The position numbers and the translations under genes were made by a program. Below, one piece after another: positions 35,293 to 43,807 of a DNA stretch of 64,000 bases (its first letter is position 1; each line of letters opens with the position of its first letter). The notes beneath the pieces are model-generated. The model saw only the letters and a program-made list of their open reading frames with translations. It was not told the origin of the DNA and made no database searches. The stretch is from positions 58,201-122,200 of the forward strand of contig DMEU01000006.1 in assembly GCA_003451585.1 (NCBI GenBank), read 5' to 3'. The DNA is from Candidatus Omnitrophota bacterium. Lineage in GTDB: Bacteria > Omnitrophota > Gorgyraeia > Velamenicoccales > Velamenicoccaceae.

Positions 35293-36324
35293 ATGCCAGA
35301 ACTGAGAAAAGACCCCGTAATCGGTAGGTGGGTTATAATAGCCGTTGAGCGCGCCAGGAGGCCGAAGGGCTTCAGGCCGCCTGTGACTATGCCGGAGGAC
35401 GGCGATTGCCCTTTTTGTGAAGGCAAAGAGGCTTGCACGCCGCCGGAAATATTCGCCATACGCAAAGACGGGACAGGGCCCAACAAGCCCGGCTGGGACG
35501 CGCGCGTCATTCCCAGCAAAACCCCAATATTGAACGTCGAAAGCGAGATCAACAGGCACGGCAGGGGCATCTACGACGTTATGGGCGGCATCGGCGCGCA
35601 CGAAGTCATCATAGAGACGCCTAAACATATAGCCAATATCGCCGACCTTGAAGAGACTCAAATAGCCAAGGTCGTTACCTGCTGTATCGACAGGTTCGTA
35701 GACCTCTCCCGCGACGAGAGGTTTAAATATGTCCTCATCTTCAAAAATTACGGCTGGGCCTCGGGCGGAGGAAAAGTCCGCCACTCCCGCACTCAGCTTA
35801 TAGCCACACCTGTCACCCCCAAGAGGGTAAAAGAAGAGCTCGTAGGCGCGAAAAAATATTACGACTACCACGAACGTTGCATCTTCTGCGACCTCATACG
35901 CCAGGAGATCCAACTAAAAGACAGGGTAGTGATGGATTTTGACGGTTTCCTGGCCATAACGCCTTTTGCATCAAGATTCCCATTCGAGGTTTGGATACTG
36001 CCCAAGCAGCACAACTGCGATTTTTCCACGCTTAGCGTGGAAAACAGGCTCAATCTCGGAAAAATATTGAAAAAGGTCCTGACAAAATTAAAGATGGGTT
36101 TAGATGACCCGCCTTATAACTTTGTCCTGCATACATCTCCATTCCGAAGGAAAAAAAGCAAATCGAGCTATTGGAAGACCATCGAATACGATTACCACTG
36201 GCATATAGAGATAATCCCGAGATTGACCAGCCCTGCCGGTTTTGAATGGGGCACCGGTTTCTATATATGCCCGATATCGCCTGAAGAAACGGCCAAATAC
36301 CTGCGCGAGGTGGAAACACCATGA
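35293..36324 (+). CDS. GalT-like nucleotidyltransferase with altered active site
   Basis: The 343-residue galactose-1-phosphate uridylyltransferase homologue has LRKDPVIGRWVIIA at its start, the zinc pair in CPFCEGKEACTPPEI, GAHEVIIETPKH, a second CIFCD motif and the terminal DYHWHIEIIPRL. In GalT the sequence HPHxQ holds a zinc His164 and the nucleophile His166. Here the motif reads RHSRTQ: His164 is present but residue 166 is arginine (codon cgc at 35788-35790). The protein should not form the usual uridylyl-histidine intermediate. The intact paralogue follows with ATGA overlap. It could be a structural or regulatory partner, or have other activity. Confidence 0.85.
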   Translation: MPELRKDPVIGRWVIIAVERARRPKGFRPPVTMPEDGDCPFCEGKEACTPPEIFAIRKDGTGPNKPGWDARVIPSKTPILNVESEINRHGRGIYDVMGGIGAHEVIIETPKHIANIADLEETQIAKVVTCCIDRFVDLSRDERFKYVLIFKNYGWASGGGKVRHSRTQLIATPVTPKRVKEELVGAKKYYDYHERCIFCDLIRQEIQLKDRVVMDFDGFLAITPFASRFPFEVWILPKQHNCDFSTLSVENRLNLGKILKKVLTKLKMGLDDPPYNFVLHTSPFRRKKSKSSYWKTIEYDYHWHIEIIPRLTSPAGFEWGTGFYICPISPEETAKYLREVETP

Positions 36325-37322
36325 GTGAATTAAGACGCGATCCCATAGTAGGCCGCTGGGTCATAGTGAACGTCGAAGACCCTAAAGCGCCAAAAGATTT
36401 TCATATTGAGCCGCACCACTACGACGACGCTACCAATTGCCCTTTCTGTTACGGTAATGAGCATATGACGCCTCCGGAAATACAGGCCTTCCGACACGAA
36501 AAGACCCATGTCAACAAGCAGGGGTGGCAGGTGCGCGTAGTCCCTAATAAATTTCCGGCCCTGCAGATAGAAGGCGAATTAGACCGCCACGGGCTTGGTA
36601 TCTTCGATATGTCAAACGGCATAGGCGCCCATGAAGTCATAATCGAGACGCCTTACCACACAAAAGACATATCCGACCTGGAACAGAACGAGATCGAAAA
36701 GATACTCGAGATGTACTCCTTACGCTCTAAAGACCTTGAAAAAGACAAACGCTTCAAATACATTTTACTTTTTAAGAATTTCGGCTCCTCTGCGGGCGCC
36801 ACCATCGATCATAACCACACTCAGCTTATAGCCCTGCCGATGATACCAAAGAACGTTTTAGAGGAGCTCAACGGGTCAAACGAATATTTTGAATACCGCG
36901 ACAGGTGTATTTTCTGCGACATCATACACCAGGAGCTCGAAGAGAAAGAAAGGGTCTTGGAACAGAGCAAGAACTTCATAGCTTTTTGCCCTTATGTTTC
37001 AAGGTCGCCGTTCGAGATATGGATAATGCCGCGGGCGCACAAACTATCTTATTGCGATATCTCTAAGGAAGAGTTAAGCGATCTGGCAAAGATGCTAAAA
37101 GACGTGCTGCGCCGCATGAAAACAGCCTTAAATGACCCTCCGTACAACTTTATTATCCACACGTCGCCTATAAACGGCGAAGACAGGCCGGGCTATCACT
37201 GGCATATAGAGATCATGCCGCGTTTAAGCCGCCTGGCGGGTTTTGAGTGGGGGACGGGCTTTTACGTTGTTTCCACTCCGCCTGAAGTCGCCATAAAATA
37301 TCTAAAAGAAATCAAACTTTAG
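36321..37322 (+). CDS. galT: Galactose-1-phosphate uridylyltransferase
   Basis: The 333-residue enzyme exchanges UMP between UDP-glucose and galactose-1-phosphate (Leloir pathway). It has LRRDPIVGRWVIV, CPFCYGNEHMTPPEI for zinc, GAHEVIIETPYH, and an intact active site ATIDHNHTQLIALP with His164 and His166. CIFCDIIHQE and GYHWHIEIMPRLS complete the HIT-like halves. It shares length, order and motifs with the preceding gene, so the pair is a tandem duplication. Members of this clade can also act as ADP-glucose or other sugar-1-phosphate nucleotidyltransferases, so the exact donor is uncertain. Confidence 0.88.
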   Translation: MSELRRDPIVGRWVIVNVEDPKAPKDFHIEPHHYDDATNCPFCYGNEHMTPPEIQAFRHEKTHVNKQGWQVRVVPNKFPALQIEGELDRHGLGIFDMSNGIGAHEVIIETPYHTKDISDLEQNEIEKILEMYSLRSKDLEKDKRFKYILLFKNFGSSAGATIDHNHTQLIALPMIPKNVLEELNGSNEYFEYRDRCIFCDIIHQELEEKERVLEQSKNFIAFCPYVSRSPFEIWIMPRAHKLSYCDISKEELSDLAKMLKDVLRRMKTALNDPPYNFIIHTSPINGEDRPGYHWHIEIMPRLSRLAGFEWGTGFYVVSTPPEVAIKYLKEIKL

Positions 37323-37355
37323 TGAGACAAATGGGACAGACCCAAAAGTCTCACT
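37321..37355 (+). repeat. REP-like palindrome between galT and gap (copy 2)
   Basis: AGTGAGAC (37321-37328) pairs with GTCTCACT (37348-37355) around a 19-base loop containing GGGACAGACCC. It matches the reverse complement of the palindrome inside priA (32778-32812) over most of its length. It starts at the last base of the galT stop codon. It could also act as a weak attenuator before gap, but no T-run follows. Confidence 0.6.
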
Positions 37356-37381
37356 AAAAGAAAACAACAAGGGGGAATGAA

Positions 37382-38395
37382 ATGGCAGTTAAAGTAGGCA
37401 TCAACGGGTTTGGAAGGATAGGTAGGCTGGTTTTTAGGGCCGCGATAGAAGAGAACGCCAAAGAGATCGAGATAGTGGCGGTAAACGACTTGACAGACGC
37501 CAAGACATTGGCGCATCTTTTAAAGTATGATTCTACGTTCGGCAAATTCAAAGGCACGGTGGAGGCCAAAGAAGGCGCTTTAGTGGTCAACGGAAAAGAG
37601 ATAAAGGTATTTTCCCAGAAGGATCCGGCGCTCATCCCATGGAAAGACGCCGGCGTAAAACTGGTCATAGAATCAACGGGCAGGTTTACGGATGCAGAGA
37701 AGGCAAAGGCCCATATTACAGCCGGTGCGTCTAAAGTTATTATTTCGGCGCCGGCAAAAAATGATGACGGCACGTTTGTCATGGGCGTGAATGAAGACAA
37801 ATACGATCCTGCAAAACACAATGTCATATCAAACGCTTCCTGCACGACGAACAGCCTCGCGCCATTGGCAAAAGTCCTGTTGGATAACTTCGGTATAAAG
37901 TGCGGCATCATGACAACGATACACTCTTATACTAACGACCAAGTCATCCTCGATTTTCCGCATAAGGACCTAAGAAGGAGCAGGGCCGCCGGTTTATCGA
38001 TGATCCCGACATCTACAGGTGCTGCCAAGGCCATAGGCCTGGTGATCCCTGAGCTCAAAGGCAAGATGGACGGCCTGGCTGTCCGCGTGCCTACGCCGGA
38101 TGTGTCCTTGGTAGACCTGACTATCGAGACCGAAAAGACGACGACAGCCGCGGAGGTCAACGCCGCTTTGAAAAAAGCTTCACAGTCGCCCAGGTTAAAA
38201 GGCATACTTGGAGTTTGCGAAGAACCGCTCGTCTCAATAGACTTTAAAGGCGACAAGACCTCATCGGTGGTAGACGCCGAACAGACCAAGGTCATCGGCA
38301 ATATGGTAAAGGTCCTTGCATGGTATGACAACGAGTGGGCTTATTCATGCAGGATCATCGACCTGTGCGAATATATAGTAAGAAAAGGAATGTGA
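37382..38395 (+). CDS. gap: Glyceraldehyde-3-phosphate dehydrogenase
   Basis: The 337-residue glycolytic enzyme oxidises glyceraldehyde-3-phosphate to 1,3-bisphosphoglycerate with NAD. It has KVGINGFGRIGRLVFRAA, VNDLTDAKTLAHLLKYDST, the catalytic SNASCTTNSLAPL with Cys154, and the closing WYDNEWAYSCRIIDL motif. The ribosome site is very strong: GGGGG 7 bases ahead of the ATG in aagggggaatgaaATGGC. It lies between galT and malQ in a carbohydrate-metabolism run. Confidence 0.97.
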   Translation: MAVKVGINGFGRIGRLVFRAAIEENAKEIEIVAVNDLTDAKTLAHLLKYDSTFGKFKGTVEAKEGALVVNGKEIKVFSQKDPALIPWKDAGVKLVIESTGRFTDAEKAKAHITAGASKVIISAPAKNDDGTFVMGVNEDKYDPAKHNVISNASCTTNSLAPLAKVLLDNFGIKCGIMTTIHSYTNDQVILDFPHKDLRRSRAAGLSMIPTSTGAAKAIGLVIPELKGKMDGLAVRVPTPDVSLVDLTIETEKTTTAAEVNAALKKASQSPRLKGILGVCEEPLVSIDFKGDKTSSVVDAEQTKVIGNMVKVLAWYDNEWAYSCRIIDLCEYIVRKGM

Positions 38396-38418
38396 AATAA
38401 GGCTACAATTACAACCCT

Positions 38419-38479
38419 TTCCGATCCCGCATCGGAAATAAATCCCGATGCGGGATCGGAATTTCAGCGGGATCGGAAA
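38419..38479 (+). repeat. GC-rich palindrome with extra half-repeat between gap and malQ
   Basis: TTCCGATCCCGCATCGG (38419-38435) and its exact reverse complement at 38445-38461 form a 17-bp stem with a 9-base A/T-rich loop. GCGGGATCGGAAAA recurs at about 38467-38480, a third half-copy. It fills most of the gap-malQ spacer. It could end gap transcripts or protect their 3' end, or be a REP-type repeat. There is no T-run, so a classical intrinsic terminator is doubtful. Confidence 0.65.
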
Positions 38480-38488
38480 ATCAGTCTG

Positions 38489-40318
38489 ATGCAACATACT
38501 TACGATTATAGTCAATTTCTGCAGACGATTTCCAAAGATCAGTGGAAGCGCATTGAGGCTAAGCGGCGCAGCGGTATCGCTGCGCCGCTTTTTTCGCTCT
38601 ATTCATCCGCCAGCATAGGCATAGGCGGCCTTGCCGATATCAAATTACTCGTCGATTGGTGCAACAAGACCGGTATGAGCATAATACAGCTCTTGCCCAT
38701 GAACGATGTCGGGTTCAACTTCAGGCCTTATGACGCCCAAAGCACTTTTGCTCTGGACCCGATGTACTTATCTATCGAGGCCCTTAAAAATGTCGACTTG
38801 AAACTCTTTAAAAACGACATCAAAAAGTTAAGAAAAGAGTTCACCGCCGGCCAGAAAAGGGTCGATTACCGCGTAAAAGCGGCAAAACTCCAGCTTTTAT
38901 GGAAGATATTCGACTCCGGCGTACTTGGAAGCGGCCCTGTCCCTGAAGAATTTATCAGCCAGAACAGCTTTTGGCTTGAAGATTACTGCCTGTTCAAGGT
39001 CATAAAAGAAAAAAACAACGAGATGTCGTGGGAGGGGTGGAGCGAAGACTTAAAGCATAAAAAAGAAGAGACACTATGCGCGTTTAAAGAGGAGTATTCC
39101 GAAAATATACAATTCCACAAATGGCTTCAGTGGCAGCTCTATGAACAGTTTAAAAAAGCAAAAGGATACGCCGCAGACCACGGCGTGATCTTTATGGGAG
39201 ACCTGCCTTTCCTGGTCTCACGCGACAGCGCCGACGTATGGGCGCACCAGGATTATTTTAAGCTCGATCTGGCGTCCGGCGCCCCTCCTGATATGCTGTA
39301 TTCAAAAGGGCAGAGATGGGGAATGCCGCCCTACAATTGGGAAAAGATCGGAACGAATAACTTTGATTACCTGATACAAAAATTAAAATACGCCCAAAAC
39401 TTCTACGACCTTTACCGCATAGACCACGTTGTCGGCATATTCCGCGTATGGACCATAGCCCTTTCAGAACCGCTTGAGCACGGAGGGTTGAATGGTTGTT
39501 TCGACCCTAAAGACGAGGCCCTTTGGGAAGAACACGGTAGAAGATTGCTGTCGATCATGATAGAAAATTCAAATATGCTGGCTTGCGCCGAGGACCTGGG
39601 CGTAGTCCCGCCATGCTCATATAAAGTCCTTAAAAGCCTTGGTATACCTGGCATAGACATCCAAAGATGGATGAGGGAGTGGGATAAAAGCTATGATTTT
39701 AAAGACCCTGCCGATTACAGGATAAATTCTCTTGCCACCATCACCACCCATGACATGAGCAGCCTCTGCGCCTGGTGGGACTACGAAGCAGGGACGGTAG
39801 ATGAAGAATTATTCTGGCGTAAATGCGTTGAGAAGAATATCCCGTTCGACGATAAAAAGGACTCCCTTTTTGACCTGAAAAATTCGCGTCACGGCCGCCT
39901 GCGCTGGAAAGAGAGCATATCCGACGTAAAGGTGCTGCTGGACCGCCTTGGTTCGGATGAAACCACAGCTAAAGGCATTGTCGATCTTTATAAGGGCTCG
40001 TTCGACGAAAAAAAGAAATTCATCGAATTTTTAGGCCTTGAGCATGCAAGCGGCGACACTTACCCATCACTGCTCATAAAACAGGCGTTAGAAAAGGCCA
40101 GCGAGAGTGCTTCGATCTTCAGCGTTCAGTTGTTACACGACTGGCTCTCGCTTGATTCGCTATTTGATTTCGACCCGTGGGAACTGCGCATAAACTTCCC
40201 CGGCACGTTAAGCGAGAAGAATTGGACGCTCGTCCTGCCGATATCCTTAGAGGACATGCTCGAATTGCCTATAAATGAAGTGATAAAAAAAATAAATCAC
40301 GATAGCGGCAGAACATAG
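38489..40318 (+). CDS. malQ: 4-alpha-glucanotransferase (GH77)
   Basis: The 609-residue amylomaltase disproportionates alpha-1,4-glucans. It has GIAAPLFSLYSSASIGIGGLADI, IIQLLPMNDVGFNFRPYDAQSTFALDP and MPPYNWEKIGTNNFDYL. The catalytic triad is in YRIDHVVGIFRVW (Asp312 nucleophile), CAEDLGVVP (Glu368 acid/base) and TTHDMSSLCAWW (Asp422). At 609 residues it is somewhat longer than bacterial MalQ of about 500. The surplus lies mostly in the linker around residues 100-210 and the C-terminal region (about 480-600). No Shine-Dalgarno is evident before the ATG. A glycogen or maltodextrin economy is implied. Confidence 0.94.
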   Translation: MQHTYDYSQFLQTISKDQWKRIEAKRRSGIAAPLFSLYSSASIGIGGLADIKLLVDWCNKTGMSIIQLLPMNDVGFNFRPYDAQSTFALDPMYLSIEALKNVDLKLFKNDIKKLRKEFTAGQKRVDYRVKAAKLQLLWKIFDSGVLGSGPVPEEFISQNSFWLEDYCLFKVIKEKNNEMSWEGWSEDLKHKKEETLCAFKEEYSENIQFHKWLQWQLYEQFKKAKGYAADHGVIFMGDLPFLVSRDSADVWAHQDYFKLDLASGAPPDMLYSKGQRWGMPPYNWEKIGTNNFDYLIQKLKYAQNFYDLYRIDHVVGIFRVWTIALSEPLEHGGLNGCFDPKDEALWEEHGRRLLSIMIENSNMLACAEDLGVVPPCSYKVLKSLGIPGIDIQRWMREWDKSYDFKDPADYRINSLATITTHDMSSLCAWWDYEAGTVDEELFWRKCVEKNIPFDDKKDSLFDLKNSRHGRLRWKESISDVKVLLDRLGSDETTAKGIVDLYKGSFDEKKKFIEFLGLEHASGDTYPSLLIKQALEKASESASIFSVQLLHDWLSLDSLFDFDPWELRINFPGTLSEKNWTLVLPISLEDMLELPINEVIKKINHDSGRT

Positions 40319-40326
40319 GAGGAGCC

Positions 40327-40767
40327 ATGAAGACATACGTATGTAAAGTTTGCGGACACATCGAGTTTGATGAGATTACCGGGAACTGCCCAGTCTGCGG
40401 AGCGCCTCAAACGAGCTTCGAAGACAAGCCCGACATAATACATAAGCCCGGCGAACCGACGAATTTTACAGAGCCGGAAAAGAAGCACATTCCGTCTATT
40501 CTGGTCGTAAAGACATGCGGCTTGATACCGCAGGGGTGCATGGATGTCCATGTAAAAGTAGGAGAAGTAGAACACCCCATGCTTAAAGAGCACTACATAA
40601 CTTTTATAGACTTCTACATAGACAAAAAATACTTGTCCCGCGTTTATCTTACACCTGAAAGGCTGCATCCCGCCGCCGCCCTGCACCTTAAAGCAGATAC
40701 GGGCGTCCTGACAGCCGTAGAGCACTGCAACATCCACGGCTACTGGATGGCGGAAAAAAATTTGTAA
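40327..40767 (+). CDS. Superoxide reductase (desulfoferrodoxin-like) with N-terminal rubredoxin-type motif
   Basis: The 146-residue protein joins two parts. Residues 1-35 form a small metal knuckle (YVCKVCGHIEF, GNCPVCGAP). Residues 55-146 form the superoxide reductase domain with EKKHIPSILV, VGEVEHPMLKEHYITFID and EHCNIHGYW, which give the His4-Cys iron ligands. It reduces superoxide to peroxide without oxygen release, a typical defence of anaerobes. The N-terminal CxxC pairs are rubredoxin-like rather than the classical desulforedoxin type. AGGAGG lies close before the ATG. Confidence 0.93.
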   Translation: MKTYVCKVCGHIEFDEITGNCPVCGAPQTSFEDKPDIIHKPGEPTNFTEPEKKHIPSILVVKTCGLIPQGCMDVHVKVGEVEHPMLKEHYITFIDFYIDKKYLSRVYLTPERLHPAAALHLKADTGVLTAVEHCNIHGYWMAEKNL

Positions 40768-40791
40768 CCTTATGACACAATTTAGGCAGCA

Positions 40792-41799
40792 ATGAAATTA
40801 AATATCAAATATATTCCGCTCGTCCTTTTCTTCATGGCCATGGGGGCTGTCTTCGCTTTTTTCTATACTGAGCTGGCACTGCCGGAATTCAACGGTTTTA
40901 CCATGAAGGTCAGGGATATGCGGGGGCAAAAGGCTTTTGATCTGCCTGTCCAGCAGACATATCTCTTAAAGATATGGGGGGATGACATTATTGAAAAGGC
41001 TCATCTAAACGGCCTGCCTTTGACTCATACCATATATCGCCCCAGAAAAACCCTTAAGGAATTTTATTACCTCTTGCCCTCAGGAACAACAAAGCCCGGC
41101 GAGAACATCTTGGCTGCCGTTCCCGGCAAACGATACAGCTTTATGATAAGAAATAATATCGTAGCGACTGACTTCGGCGTTATAAGCTTTAAGGACAACC
41201 AGATAGGAAAGAATAGGGCTTCTTTTGGGCTATTTGCCTCTTTTATGCTGTTATTTTCCGCAATAGGATTATTCATCTACTATATTTCCTCAGTCCTTTC
41301 AAGCATGCCTTTTAACAATATCCTTATAGCCCAAACAGCGTCTTTTTTACCTTGCATCGCATTCCTTTATTTGATACGCCAGATAAACAACTTGCTTCCT
41401 ATCAACCTCTACTTTCTCAAAAACAGCTATTTCGGCGTTTGCGCATTTCTAATAGCTATCTTTTATGTGCCGGCTATGTTTCTTTTGCTGCTTAAGGGAA
41501 ATAAGGCCTATACAAGCGTTGCAACCGACGGCAAAAACGCCAATATCCATACATGCGTTGTAGCCGGCGGCAAAGGATATGCCGAAAAACTTATAGGGCA
41601 CCGGGCCGTTAAATGGCTCCTGTCCCGCGAATTCGCCGATAAATGCCTTATTTTATTTATGGCGCTGCTGTTCTCATGCGCGTTCCTAATGGCTGTCAAA
41701 TTTGAATTCCTGGCTTCCTTTTTCGGGAATATCGCGTATCTGGTTTTAGTTACAGCGGTTATTATAAAACTCCGTAAATCCGCGCGCCCATCCCAGTGA
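40792..41799 (+). CDS. Membrane protein of unknown function
   Basis: The 335-residue protein has one N-terminal membrane helix (about 7-27) and an extracytoplasmic section (about 30-130) that is rich in beta-prone residues. Four or five further helices run from about residue 140 onward, ending in a basic tail. I do not recognise the fold. Its stop overlaps the start of the O-antigen ligase-like gene as GTGA, so the two are probably translated together and may share a role in glycan export or ligation. Confidence 0.75.
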   Translation: MKLNIKYIPLVLFFMAMGAVFAFFYTELALPEFNGFTMKVRDMRGQKAFDLPVQQTYLLKIWGDDIIEKAHLNGLPLTHTIYRPRKTLKEFYYLLPSGTTKPGENILAAVPGKRYSFMIRNNIVATDFGVISFKDNQIGKNRASFGLFASFMLLFSAIGLFIYYISSVLSSMPFNNILIAQTASFLPCIAFLYLIRQINNLLPINLYFLKNSYFGVCAFLIAIFYVPAMFLLLLKGNKAYTSVATDGKNANIHTCVVAGGKGYAEKLIGHRAVKWLLSREFADKCLILFMALLFSCAFLMAVKFEFLASFFGNIAYLVLVTAVIIKLRKSARPSQ

Positions 41800-43001
41800 T
41801 CGAAAAAAGCTCACTTTATCCGGAAAAGCTCCTTTTCTTCTCGGCCCTTTTTACGCTTTTTTTCATACCAATCTACAATTCTTTGACGAGCATAGGAATA
41901 GGCCTTACTTTTCTCTTTCTGACCTTGACCATGATCAGCAGGCGCTTTTGCCTGAAAGGCCGGTATCAGTACATCGCGGCTGTCGTTCTTTTTTTTCTCT
42001 TAAGTATCATCTCCATGGCCAACTCAAGCGCTCCAGCGGCATCTTTAAAAGGCCTGAAAAAACTATCTATCTATTTTTTCCTTTATTTGTCCGCGCTTGC
42101 ATGCGTCCGTGACGAAAAGCGCGTCAAAGGCTTCATTTTTATCCTTATTTTTTCCGCTGTGGTAGTTTCGCTGGACGGGTTATATCAGTTCGCGCAAGGG
42201 CAGGACTGGTTCAGCGCGCGCGAGTTGATGAGCTATCCGCACTTGGGTATTAAACGCGTTACGGCGTCATTCAATCAGGCAGGCAGCCTCGGTATCCACC
42301 TCGGGCTGATCCTGCCGATTGCCTTAAGCTTATCCATATTCTATGGCCCGGGGGCCGCAAAATGGCTATCGCGGGCGGCCGTTGTTTTGATAATGCCGGC
42401 CCTAGCCTTGACTTACGCCCCTGGAGCCGCCTTCGGCATTTATGCCGCCGCCCTGCTCATCGCGGCCTTAAAGAAAAAAATCTGGATAGCCGCGCTCCTT
42501 CTGACAGGGTTGATATTCGGGTCTTTTCTCTTGCCGGAATCTTTGACGAGCTGGCCTAATGGTTCGCTATTTACATCCGTGATCGGCCGCGTAAATATGT
42601 GGAGCACCGGTTTAAAGATCATATCTATCCATCCTTTTATCGGCAGCGGACTGCACACATTTCCCATAAATTACCAGAACCTATGCCTGCCTGGCCAGCC
42701 GCATTGCGGTGGAGGGGCGCCTTACGCGCATAATATGTACCTGCAGATGGCCGCGGAGACCGGCCTTTTAGGACTGGGGGCCTTCCTGGCGCTCATGGTA
42801 ATTACTTTCAAAGGGCTGCTTTTTATTTTTAGATCTGAGAAAACAGGGAACTTTATAAAAACGACATCATTGGGTTTAATAGGAGGGATAACGGCTTATT
42901 TGACGCACGGGCTCCTTGAATCAAGCATCTACACATCACAAGGCGCCTTGCTATTCTGGGCCATGCTTGGCCTGTCCCATGCCTTGATTAAAAATTGTTG
43001 A
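41796..43001 (+). CDS. O-antigen ligase/polymerase-like membrane protein (WaaL/Wzy_C)
   Basis: The 401-residue polytopic protein has about eleven hydrophobic segments and the typical large periplasmic loop. The loop contains GRVNMWSTGLKIISIHPFIGSGLHTF and the histidine-bearing AHNMYLQMAAETGLLGLGAF of the Wzy_C domain. WaaL joins O-antigen to lipid A core on the periplasmic face, and related proteins polymerise glycans. The start is GTG at 41796, overlapping the previous stop. It is the last gene before the Hxs region, and a 69-base A/T-rich gap follows. Confidence 0.88.
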   Translation: MIEKSSLYPEKLLFFSALFTLFFIPIYNSLTSIGIGLTFLFLTLTMISRRFCLKGRYQYIAAVVLFFLLSIISMANSSAPAASLKGLKKLSIYFFLYLSALACVRDEKRVKGFIFILIFSAVVVSLDGLYQFAQGQDWFSARELMSYPHLGIKRVTASFNQAGSLGIHLGLILPIALSLSIFYGPGAAKWLSRAAVVLIMPALALTYAPGAAFGIYAAALLIAALKKKIWIAALLLTGLIFGSFLLPESLTSWPNGSLFTSVIGRVNMWSTGLKIISIHPFIGSGLHTFPINYQNLCLPGQPHCGGGAPYAHNMYLQMAAETGLLGLGAFLALMVITFKGLLFIFRSEKTGNFIKTTSLGLIGGITAYLTHGLLESSIYTSQGALLFWAMLGLSHALIKNC

Positions 43002-43070
43002 TTTTTTGCGGTTTTCAGGGTAGACTTTTAGTAGAAGTTATTTGTTTGTAAGATAATACGCAAATTAAAT
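43002..43070 (+). promoter_or_regulatory. A/T-rich gap before the Hxs region
   Basis: This 69-base spacer is the only clear break between the O-antigen ligase-like gene and the Hxs operon. A GATAAT box at 43052-43057 could be a -10 element, but no -35 at the right distance is convincing. No terminator hairpin is visible. I expect a promoter here mainly because of the gap and the change of function. Confidence 0.3.
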
Positions 43071-43784
43071 ATGAAGAATAAATTGTTTTTAATAAGCCTG
43101 ATACTGCTTGCTGCTACTGTCACGGCCGGTATCACCTGCCTTGCCCAAGAACAAATAACAATCACGACCTATTACCCGTCACCATACGGAGTATACAGAA
43201 TTATGAGGATCTTTCCTTCTACTCTTTGTACGAGCAGTGCGGTTTGCTCAAACGAAGGAGAGATGTGCCAGAGTAGTACTACCCATAAACTATACGTCTG
43301 CAGTGGAAGCCCATTAACCTGGAAAGAACCAGGATATTGGGCGCCTCAAACCACAAATCCGAATAATATCTACAATACGAATACCGGCAATGTAGGCATC
43401 GGACTCGGGTCATCCACTGCTCCCACACAAAGGTTAGATGTCAATGGGAACATAAATGTCCGTAGCTCACAGGTGAGGATGTATAACAGCGCCAATCATT
43501 ACTACGGCGATGGGTCTAATCTAGCCGCGCGGATGTCCGGTAACTTCTATGTCCAAAACCAAGCCGGCAGCGGATACAGATACATTTACGCCGCGGATTT
43601 ATATCTGGCTGCTCCAATCTATGGTGTTGCCAGATGGGCAAGCCAGCCGCCATCATCATGCATAAGAAAATTCTTTTCAAGCAGTTCCGGAACTCAAACC
43701 TGCCCGGCTGGTTATAATATCCCTATGGCCCCTTTAAATCCAGTCCAAACTAGCGGTGTTTTCCTCTGTTGTGCATATACATAA
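43071..43784 (+). CDS. Exported protein with YYPSPYGVY motif and fibre-like repeat
   Basis: The 237-residue protein has a signal peptide of about 25 residues (LFLISLILLAATVTAGITCLA) followed by QITITTYYPSPYGVYRIMRI. I associate this motif with exported proteins of Omnitrophota. Residues 105-130 read NTGNVGIGLGSSTAPTQRLD and VNGNINV, resembling the repeats that precede chaperone domains of phage tail fibres and trimeric adhesins. Several cysteines (about ten) suggest disulfides. No anchor or protease domain is seen. It is the first gene of the last operon, but whether it belongs to the Hxs system is unknown. Confidence 0.72.
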   Translation: MKNKLFLISLILLAATVTAGITCLAQEQITITTYYPSPYGVYRIMRIFPSTLCTSSAVCSNEGEMCQSSTTHKLYVCSGSPLTWKEPGYWAPQTTNPNNIYNTNTGNVGIGLGSSTAPTQRLDVNGNINVRSSQVRMYNSANHYYGDGSNLAARMSGNFYVQNQAGSGYRYIYAADLYLAAPIYGVARWASQPPSSCIRKFFSSSSGTQTCPAGYNIPMAPLNPVQTSGVFLCCAYT

Positions 43785-43807
43785 TCCATAAAATTAGATA
43801 TATTTAT

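Noticed and set aside
35035..35913. 292-codon open frame on the minus strand across fmt and the galT-like gene
   Set aside because: It runs antisense to two well-supported genes, has no recognisable domain or start signal, and its composition follows the codon structure of the + strand genes.
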